Below, piece by piece: positions 8,240 through 15,119 of a stretch of 64,000 nt of DNA. Below the pieces are notes generated by a model. That model searched no databases, had not been told where the DNA came from, and saw only the letters and a program-made list of their open reading frames with translations. The DNA is from Paenibacillus mendelii (GTDB taxonomy: Bacteria > Bacillota > Bacilli > Paenibacillales > Paenibacillaceae), in the NCBI RefSeq assembly GCF_024498075.1, contig NZ_JANHOF010000001.1:744001-808000 (forward strand). Reading direction: 5' to 3'. Within the stretch, counting starts at the first letter, position 1. Every line of letters starts with the position of its first letter. The position numbers and the translations under genes were made by a program.

Positions 8240-9224
8240 AGCACTCGTTACCGGAGGTACCGGATTTCTGGGCGGTCATCTCGCCCGCCGGCTGCAGACA
8301 TCCGGTTGGGATGTAACGGCGGTTGGGCGTAATACGAAGAACGGAGCAGCATTAGCCGCGGATGAAATTCGCTTCAGAACTGTCGACCTGAGAGATCCGC
8401 AAGCTGTTGAAGCGGTTTGCTCCGGCATGGATACCGTGTTTCATTGCGCAGCACTTTCTTCTCCGTGGGGCCGGTACCAAGATTTCTTCGCGAGCAACGT
8501 CGAAGCAACGCGGCATATCATTCATGCTTGCCAGCGTCAAGGCGTCCGCCGTCTCGTGAACGTCTCGACACCCAGTCTCTACTTCGACTTCTCCGACCGG
8601 CTTGGGATCCGTGAGACTGACCCGCTCCCCGCCTCGGCCCCAAACGCTTATGCGGCTACCAAGCGGATCGCTGAAGAAGAAGTGCTCGCAGCCCATAACC
8701 CAAGCTTCGAGAGTGTAAGCCTAAGACCCAGAGCTCTATTTGGACCTGGCGATACGGCTATTCTGCCGCGGTTGATCCATGCTAACGACCGGATTGGCGT
8801 CCCCCTGTTTCGCAGAGGCGAAGCCATCCTTGACCTGACATACGTCGATAATGCCGTAGATGCGCTTCTCCTTGCTGCCGAAGCACCTCCGGCTGCCATG
8901 GGCAGGACTTATAATATTACGAACGGGGAGCCCGTCCGTCTTGCCGACGTTCTGCATAAGCTGTTTGATCGGCTTGGCGTTCCAATGAGAGGCCGGCCTA
9001 TCCCTTATTCAGCCGGATACATGCTCGCCGGTGCCATGGAATTGGCGGCACGGCTGCTGCCCGGCCAACCCGAGCCGCTGCTGACCCGATATACGATCGC
9101 CTTGCTTGCCAAGAGCCAGACGCTTGACATCTCTGCTGCTCGGCAATGGCTGCGTTATTCGCCGCGCATTCCTAACGATGAAGGCATTGCGCGTTTCGCA
9201 GATTGGTGGCGAAACCCTCGATGA
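8226..9224 (+). CDS. NAD(P)-dependent epimerase/3-beta-HSD-type reductase (OleD-like)
   Basis: A 332-residue extended SDR: ALVTGGTGFLGGHLAR at the N-terminus binds the cofactor, followed by a catalytic Ser/Thr region (VNVSTPSLYF) and YAATKRIAEE with the YxxxK pair. The 3-beta-hydroxysteroid-dehydrogenase branch of this fold includes OleD, which reduces 2-alkyl-3-ketoacids made by OleA; a similar ketone reduction after the ketosynthase is plausible here. The start is ATG 8226 or, three codons earlier, ATG 8217; both overlap the ATP-grasp gene. The stop overlaps the next start as ATGA. There is no strong ribosome-binding site, consistent with coupled translation. Confidence 0.85.
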   Translation: MTEARALVTGGTGFLGGHLARRLQTSGWDVTAVGRNTKNGAALAADEIRFRTVDLRDPQAVEAVCSGMDTVFHCAALSSPWGRYQDFFASNVEATRHIIHACQRQGVRRLVNVSTPSLYFDFSDRLGIRETDPLPASAPNAYAATKRIAEEEVLAAHNPSFESVSLRPRALFGPGDTAILPRLIHANDRIGVPLFRRGEAILDLTYVDNAVDALLLAAEAPPAAMGRTYNITNGEPVRLADVLHKLFDRLGVPMRGRPIPYSAGYMLAGAMELAARLLPGQPEPLLTRYTIALLAKSQTLDISAARQWLRYSPRIPNDEGIARFADWWRNPR

Positions 9225-10081
9225 CGAATCAGAAGCAAGTCGAGTTAACGCTTCACGCCACCGGTTATTGCACACATCCGGAATGGATCACCATGCGGGG
9301 AGGCTCCGTGCGGAGCATTCGTATTCCTGCCGGCTTTGCCCGGATCGTCCATCCCGAGCACGGTACAATCTTGTTCGATACCGGCTATGCCGCCCGCTTC
9401 TTCGACGCTGCATCCCGCTTTCCTTATTCCATCTACAGACGGGTGACACCTGTTGTACATGATCCCAGCGAAGGCGCAGCAATGCTGTTGAAACGGCAAT
9501 TCAATCTCGATGCCGGTGAAGTGAATCTGATTATTCTATCGCATTTTCACGCCGATCATGTGGCGGGATTGTGTGATTTTCCTAATGCCCGCTTCATCTA
9601 CCTTCCAGAGGCCTATGAAGCCGTTCGCGGACTCCGGGGGCTTGCAGCCGTGCGGGCCGGCTTTCTGCCTGATTTAATGCCGGAGGATTTCGGATTTCGA
9701 TCATCGCCGGTCCCTCCTTCAGCCCGCGTGCCTCTGCCGGAAGGCTGGCCATTCCCGGATGACGGTTATGACCTGTTAGGTGACGGCAGCCTTATCGGTG
9801 TCGATGTTTCCGGACATGCCACTGGACAGATGGGGCTGTTGTTGTCCACCGCAGAGCATGAATACTTTCTATGTGCCGATGCGGCCTGGTCCGGTCAAGC
9901 CATACGGGAGAACCGTCCCCCTCACCCATTGGCAGGCCTGATCATGCCGGACCGCCGGCAATATCTTCAAACCTTCACTAGGCTGCGCCTGCTTGCGGAG
10001 CGGTTTCCCCAACTGCGCATCATTCCCTCCCATTGCGGCGAGGTGTGGAGAATGTATATACAAAGGAATGAGCGGCTATGA
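9221..10081 (+). CDS. Metallo-beta-lactamase-fold hydrolase
   Basis: A 286-residue MBL-fold protein with the full metal-binding set: HFHADH (about residues 109-114), SGHATGQ, a metal-bridging Asp in CADAAW, and a final His in PSHC. The arrangement resembles lactonase-like and glyoxalase-II-like hydrolases. It could hydrolyse a thioester or lactone intermediate of the pathway. It starts at the ATGA overlap with the reductase stop and ends in an ATGA overlap with the ligase gene, so the three are translationally coupled. Confidence 0.87.
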   Translation: MTNQKQVELTLHATGYCTHPEWITMRGGSVRSIRIPAGFARIVHPEHGTILFDTGYAARFFDAASRFPYSIYRRVTPVVHDPSEGAAMLLKRQFNLDAGEVNLIILSHFHADHVAGLCDFPNARFIYLPEAYEAVRGLRGLAAVRAGFLPDLMPEDFGFRSSPVPPSARVPLPEGWPFPDDGYDLLGDGSLIGVDVSGHATGQMGLLLSTAEHEYFLCADAAWSGQAIRENRPPHPLAGLIMPDRRQYLQTFTRLRLLAERFPQLRIIPSHCGEVWRMYIQRNERL

Positions 10082-11505
10082 GCAGACTGAATCGAATCAT
10101 AACGTTCCTGCGGCACTATTCCGCAGCGCGCTACTTCCGCCGCTGGACGGACCGGGAAGCATTCGAACGCTGGCAGGAACGCCGGATCGTCCGGCACCTG
10201 GACATCGTACGTAAAGATTCATCATTCTATCGGAATCATTGGAAGGATCTACCTACCAGCAGATGGCGTGAATTCCCGCTTATCGATAAGAAGACGATGA
10301 TGGCACACTTTGATCAATTGAACACCGTAGGCGTCCGCAAGGAAGAGGCCTTTGCCATCGCCTTGAAGGCGGAGACCACACGGGATTTTGCGCCTACGCT
10401 AAGCGGTATAACCATCGGGTTGTCCTCGGGCACCTCCGGCAACCGCGGTCTCTTCCTCGTCAGTCCGCAGGAACAGCATGCGTGGGCGGGTACGATGCTC
10501 GCCAAGCTGCTGCCAGGCTCGCTCATGCAGCGTGAGCGCGTCGCTTTCTTTCTGCGCGCCGACAGCAATCTATACCAGTCCGTTCAAGGGCGGAGGCTGC
10601 AGTTCGCGTTCTTCGATTTGCTTGATCCGCTGGAACAGCATCTTTCCCGCCTTCAACGGTACGGACCCACGCTGCTAGTGGCCCCCCCGTCTATGCTGCG
10701 TATGCTGGCGGATAACATCGCAGCCGGCATGCTTTGTCTGCCGGACATGCCGCGCAAGGTCATCTCGGTCGCAGAGGTGCTTGACCCGCTCGACCGGCAG
10801 CATATCGAAGCCGCCTTCGGGCAGCCGGTCCATCAGGTGTACCAATGCACAGAAGGGTTTCTGGCGTCCACCTGCCGGTACGGCACCCTTCATCTGAATG
10901 AAGATCTCGTCGCCATTCAGAAAGAGTATGTAGACGTCAAGGCTGGCAAGTTCGTGCCCATCGTAACCGATTTCTCACGCTCCGCGCAGCCGATTGTCCG
11001 GTACCGGCTCGATGATCTATTGACCGAAGCGCCGGCCTGCCGATGCGGATCCGTATTTACCGCCATCCAGTCCATTGAAGGGCGCTGCGACGATTGTTTC
11101 TATCTCCAGGATTCGCTTGATCCAGAACGATTCGTACCGGTCTTCCCGGATTTCATCGCTCGGACGATTATTGCCGCTTCAACAGAGGTGACGGCCTATA
11201 AGGCCGTGCAGCACGCTTCGAGCCGCATCGAGGTGAGGCTCAGCGTCGCAGATGCGGCATGGCCGCAAGCGGTACAAGCCGTACATGCAGCTCTGGTTTC
11301 CTTATTCGAGCGGATAGGCTGCCGCCTGCCCGAGATTCAATTTCCCCCCTGCGAAGCCGAAGAAGCTACGGCTTCCTATCGGAAGCTGCGTCGGGTTGAA
11401 AGGAGATTCACCATCCATGACACCATCATCAGCAGCAACCGCGATAGCGCATCCGCAGGTTTCAGCGAAGAAATCCCGTCAAGCTTCCCGCATACAACTC
11501 TATGA
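10078..11505 (+). CDS. Adenylate-forming enzyme, F390-synthetase/PaaK-like
   Basis: A 475-residue member of the phenylacetate-CoA ligase/coenzyme F390 synthetase branch of the ANL superfamily. The nucleotide loop is GLSSGTSGNRGLF (about residues 116-128). The late motifs RYRLDDLL and GRCDD match the RxRxxD and GRxDD signatures. A Cys pair at CRCGS is typical of this branch. It should activate a carboxylate as an acyl-AMP. The ATG overlaps the hydrolase stop (ATGA). The C-terminus runs about 30 residues beyond KLRRVERRF, giving an unusually long 89-base overlap with the next gene. The substrate is unknown. Confidence 0.85.
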   Translation: MSRLNRIITFLRHYSAARYFRRWTDREAFERWQERRIVRHLDIVRKDSSFYRNHWKDLPTSRWREFPLIDKKTMMAHFDQLNTVGVRKEEAFAIALKAETTRDFAPTLSGITIGLSSGTSGNRGLFLVSPQEQHAWAGTMLAKLLPGSLMQRERVAFFLRADSNLYQSVQGRRLQFAFFDLLDPLEQHLSRLQRYGPTLLVAPPSMLRMLADNIAAGMLCLPDMPRKVISVAEVLDPLDRQHIEAAFGQPVHQVYQCTEGFLASTCRYGTLHLNEDLVAIQKEYVDVKAGKFVPIVTDFSRSAQPIVRYRLDDLLTEAPACRCGSVFTAIQSIEGRCDDCFYLQDSLDPERFVPVFPDFIARTIIAASTEVTAYKAVQHASSRIEVRLSVADAAWPQAVQAVHAALVSLFERIGCRLPEIQFPPCEAEEATASYRKLRRVERRFTIHDTIISSNRDSASAGFSEEIPSSFPHTTL

Positions 11506-12634
11506 CCGTCATACGATTCATGACCTTCATTGGCCGGATACGGAAGCCGGAAGCTACGCCATGCGCTATCTGCTGCCTCTGATGACGCAATCCCCGGATG
11601 CCTATATTGCGAATGCCCATACGGAGCTTTATGCTCTCGTCCTAGATGACCTTGTCATTCCGGTGACCGTGAACGAGGATGAATACGACAATTCCTACGT
11701 CTGCTCCCCCTATACGCATTATGTCAGCTATGCGAAGGAAGAGCTTAACGTGCTTAACAACCGGATCCTCCGGAATACACTTTCGGGTCTTCTGTCCTGT
11801 ACAGGCCTGCTGCTCAAGGCATCCAAAATAAACAAGACGGTCCACTTCAACAATTGGCTGCTCTCTACGAACCTGTATGCGAATCTGACGCCTGAACAAA
11901 CGACAGCAGTGCTGCATTTTCTGAAAAAAAGGTTCCCGGCACATGCCATCGTGTTCCGTTCGCTTAACGCGGCTACGACCGGCATCATGCTGGAAACGCT
12001 TCGCAACGAGAGCTGCCGGTTGGTGCCTAGCCGACAAATTTATTTGCTCCGGCCCCATGATCCGGCCTCCATGAATGCCAAATCGCGTTGGCTGATCAAG
12101 AGAGACTACAGTCTATTGCGCAAGCATGGCTACGAAGTTTCAGGACCCGCCGCAATGAAAGAGAGCGATATCCCGCGGATATTGGAGCTATACAATGCCC
12201 TGTATTTGCATAAATATTCTTTCTATAACCCTCAGTTCCAAGAGTCCTATATTCGCCTGGCTTTGCAGGAAGGGACATTAATGCTCTATGGGCTGCGCAA
12301 GAACGGACGACTGGACGCCGTGCTTGGCTTCTTCAGCCGTGAAGGTGTGATGACAACCCCGCTATTCGGCTATGATACCTCGCTGCCTCAGCAGCTTGGC
12401 TTATATCGGATGCTCTCCGCCGTCCTGCTGCAAATTGCCGCCGAGAGGGGCCATCTTCTGCATGAGAGCTCTGGTGCCGCGCAGTTCAAACGCAATCGGG
12501 GCGCAGTCGTTGATATTGAATACAGTGCCATCTACGACAAGCATCTCCCTGTTCTCCGGCGATCAGGCTGGATACTGCTCAGCATGCTGCTCGAGGGCGT
12601 CGGTGTGCCAATCATACGAAGATTTAAATTGTAG
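11417..12634 (+). CDS. GNAT/FemAB-like acyltransferase
   Basis: A 405-residue protein with little sequence identity to a named enzyme. The second half carries the GNAT-type pattern: an ILELYNALYLHKYSFYNP helix, a strand-rich core DAVLGFFSREGVMTTPLFGYD, then GLYRMLSAVLLQIAAERG and HESSGAAQFKRNRGA. This is as in FemAB-like or amino-acyl/acyl transferases. It probably transfers an acyl or aminoacyl group in the pathway. The ATG 11417 has AGGAG 11 bases upstream and overlaps the ligase by 89 bases. A start after the overlap would remove the first predicted helix but cannot be excluded. Confidence 0.7.
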   Translation: MTPSSAATAIAHPQVSAKKSRQASRIQLYDRHTIHDLHWPDTEAGSYAMRYLLPLMTQSPDAYIANAHTELYALVLDDLVIPVTVNEDEYDNSYVCSPYTHYVSYAKEELNVLNNRILRNTLSGLLSCTGLLLKASKINKTVHFNNWLLSTNLYANLTPEQTTAVLHFLKKRFPAHAIVFRSLNAATTGIMLETLRNESCRLVPSRQIYLLRPHDPASMNAKSRWLIKRDYSLLRKHGYEVSGPAAMKESDIPRILELYNALYLHKYSFYNPQFQESYIRLALQEGTLMLYGLRKNGRLDAVLGFFSREGVMTTPLFGYDTSLPQQLGLYRMLSAVLLQIAAERGHLLHESSGAAQFKRNRGAVVDIEYSAIYDKHLPVLRRSGWILLSMLLEGVGVPIIRRFKL

Positions 12635-12668
12635 CTTTTTGAATTGAAGAAGAAGAGGGGTTGGTCGA

Positions 12669-13535
12669 ATGCAGGGCTTCAAGCAAGAGCCGAGAGGAAT
12701 CGAGGGCAAAGTCGCTTTCGTAACAGGTACATCCAGCGGAATCGGGCTGCTGTCCGCCGTGGCTCTCGCACATGCGGGTTACCGGGTAGTGGCGTCCATG
12801 CGGGATTTGGACAAAAGCGGTCCGCTTTTGGAATCCGCTTCCAGACAAGGTGTTGCAGAGCGGCTAAGCTGCGTCCAGCTGGATGTGACCGACCATGCTG
12901 CAATCGATCAGACAATAGAGGAAATTGCCGGCAAGCTCGGCGGAATCGATCTGCTTGTTAACAATGCAGGCTTTGCCGTCGGCGGCTATGTGGAAGAGGT
13001 GCCCATGGAGGCTTGGCGGGCACAGATGGAAACAAACTTCTTTGGGCTTGTAGCGGTAAGCCGGTCCATCATCCCGATCATGCGCAGGCAGAGAAGCGGT
13101 CACATCATTAATATCAGCAGCTTGAGCGGCCGCTTCGGCTTTCCCGGCTATGCCCCTTATGCGGCGTCCAAATTTGCGGTCGAGGGCTTCAGTGAAGCTC
13201 TTCGTCACGAGCTGCTGCCTTTCGGCGTGCATGTGATTCTGGTCGAGCCAGGCGCCTTCAAAACCTCCATCTGGCAAAAAGGCTTTGAACAAATCTACGC
13301 TCAGCCGGATTCCCCTTATCAAGCCGGGATGGAGGCCGTGCTCCGCTATTCCAGGAAAGCGGCCGAGACATCTCCCGATCCACAGCAGGTCGCGGAGCTT
13401 ATCGTGCGCATCGCCCGCACTGAAGCACCCCATTTGCGCTATCCCGTGGGCAATGGAGCGAGAATGTCTCTGCTGGGCAAAGCGCTGCTGCCTTGGAAGT
13501 GGTTCGAGAGAGTTACCGGCCGGATGCTGCGATAG
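12669..13535 (+). CDS. SDR-family oxidoreductase
   Basis: A 288-residue classical SDR: VTGTSSGIG at residues 18-26, NNAG near 99, a Ser in NISSLSGRFG, and YAASK with Tyr about 164 and Lys about 168. This subtype (retinol-dehydrogenase-like, ending in a hydrophobic WKWFERVTG segment) reduces or oxidises hydrophobic ketones and alcohols. It follows the acyltransferase by 34 bases on the same strand and is the last gene of the cluster. The start has GAGGGG eight bases upstream. A second reductase after the OleD-like one suggests two separate redox steps. Confidence 0.87.
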   Translation: MQGFKQEPRGIEGKVAFVTGTSSGIGLLSAVALAHAGYRVVASMRDLDKSGPLLESASRQGVAERLSCVQLDVTDHAAIDQTIEEIAGKLGGIDLLVNNAGFAVGGYVEEVPMEAWRAQMETNFFGLVAVSRSIIPIMRRQRSGHIINISSLSGRFGFPGYAPYAASKFAVEGFSEALRHELLPFGVHVILVEPGAFKTSIWQKGFEQIYAQPDSPYQAGMEAVLRYSRKAAETSPDPQQVAELIVRIARTEAPHLRYPVGNGARMSLLGKALLPWKWFERVTGRMLR

Positions 13536-13549
13536 ACGAATTGCTGCAG

Positions 13550-14863
13550 CTATTCACCTAATAACGGATAACTGATGTTGCGCAAGATACTCCAAGCCGA
13601 TTTATAGCAATGAGCAGCATCGAGCTCCCCGATGCCGGCCTGCTCGATCAGCGCCTCCGCGCGAGCCAGGTTATCCTCGAGCCCTGGATAATCCATACGG
13701 CGCGGCGATTGCTTGCACCTCTGCAGTAAATCCATCAGCTTGGCAAGGACCTCGCTTGCCGGTGCCGCCGGCGCTTGAGCTGCCGGAGCCGGCAGGCTCG
13801 AGGCAGCTGCTGCTTGTTCGGCTCCACTCATCGAACTCAAGCTAATCTGCGGCCGGCTCGCCTCCCGCAGCACGCGAATACGCTCCTCGAGCGCTGCCTG
13901 CCGCGCTTCTTCCTCAGCCCGTTCCTGCTCATCTTCCTGCAGAATCAAGCGCAGACGCTCGCAATAGTCCCGGATCGTATTCTGTTCCCGCGCCTTAAAC
14001 AATTGGAGCATCGCCTGACCGTTCATATCCAGCCATTGTCCATCCACAGCGAGCAGATGATCCAGCGGCAGCTCTTGCGGTTCGAACAACAACCGTCCCC
14101 ACTTGTCACCGCTCATCTGGAATCGGGCCAGCACGGCCTGCTCCTGGGGCACGTCCAGATAGATAAGACTGCAAACCGGCTCCCGCATCAGCAGCGGAGG
14201 CATAGCTAGTTCACGCTGCCATAACTCATCATAAGGATTTGCAGGCGCACGCATATCGAGCTCGGAGTGGTTGAACGAAATATAGGCCGATTCCGTTACC
14301 GCGAGCCAGAAACGATCGATGAGAAAGAGAGGCTTGAAGCCATGCGATCTGTAGCAGGCAAGCCGGTTCCGAAGCCGCTTGCGATAGGCCGCGTCACCTT
14401 TCAATGAAACGATATAGTCAATCGCCCATCGTTCCCCGTTCCTTGCCGTCAACAGAAAGTCAGGAACGAACCGCAGCTCCTTCTTGTACAAGTAACCGTC
14501 CTCTGCTTGATCTCCCTCATCCTGAAGCGATAGAAAGATGCGCCGCAGCAGCTCCTTGCCTTCCGAATGCTTGATGGCAAGCTCGCGAGCTTTTTCACGT
14601 CCGGCTGTATAGTTGATGTAATTCCTTTCCCCTGCGCACGCTTCGCTATCATAGTGACGGAATATCGCTCTGTCCGCATACAGCACCATCACGACACGGC
14701 TGCTGCAGCAGGCACAGACGAAAGCACCCTTCTCACGCGAATAAATCCGGTATTTGTCCTCCAATCGTTCACGAGCCGCTTCCGGCGTAAGTCCTTGCCG
14801 GAGCAGCTCCGATCTCTCCCGTTCCACTTCGATGACCTCGCTATGCAGCAGAGCTGATTCCAT
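13550..14863 (-). CDS. CoiA-like competence/nuclease-like protein
   Basis: A 437-residue protein with the CoiA layout. A small metal-knuckle region has Cys50, Cys52, Cys53, His70 and Cys76. Then comes a restriction-endonuclease-like core with PDFLL (Asp135) and WAIDYIVSLKG (Asp149, Lys155), matching the D...(D/E)xK pattern loosely. The C-terminal half has a Gln/Glu/Arg-rich coiled-coil stretch and an Ala/Pro-rich linker, with no recognised domain. CoiA supports handling of transformed DNA in competent Firmicutes; family membership here is my inference. It converges on the biosynthetic cluster with a 14-base gap and no clear terminator. Confidence 0.6.
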   Translation of the reverse strand: MESALLHSEVIEVERERSELLRQGLTPEAARERLEDKYRIYSREKGAFVCACCSSRVVMVLYADRAIFRHYDSEACAGERNYINYTAGREKARELAIKHSEGKELLRRIFLSLQDEGDQAEDGYLYKKELRFVPDFLLTARNGERWAIDYIVSLKGDAAYRKRLRNRLACYRSHGFKPLFLIDRFWLAVTESAYISFNHSELDMRAPANPYDELWQRELAMPPLLMREPVCSLIYLDVPQEQAVLARFQMSGDKWGRLLFEPQELPLDHLLAVDGQWLDMNGQAMLQLFKAREQNTIRDYCERLRLILQEDEQERAEEEARQAALEERIRVLREASRPQISLSSMSGAEQAAAASSLPAPAAQAPAAPASEVLAKLMDLLQRCKQSPRRMDYPGLEDNLARAEALIEQAGIGELDAAHCYKSAWSILRNISYPLLGE

Positions 14864-15003
14864 CCCCGTTCCCTCCGTCTGTCATCCTATCTTTGTTCTA
14901 TTATATCATGGAAAGCACGGACCGCCCCACAGGAACAATTCAGCTAACCGGTGAAAAGAGACGATATGCGGAAGAAACAATCCCATTGCTTCTATATAGC
15001 AAA

Positions 15004-15038
15004 CAGGCGCTCCCCGACTTGCGTCTTGGGTGCGCCTG
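15004..15038 (-). terminator. Terminator after the GH78-like gene
   Basis: Minus strand: CAGGCGC at 15038-15032 pairs with GCGCCTG at 15010-15004, with further inner pairing, followed by TTTGCT. The T-run is short. Confidence 0.5.
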
Positions 15039-15119
15039 CTGCTGTTCTTATTCGTTGTGTTCATGATCCGATTAATCTATGTTGCTGATACTTATGCTTT
15101 ACTTCATGCGATTAACCGA

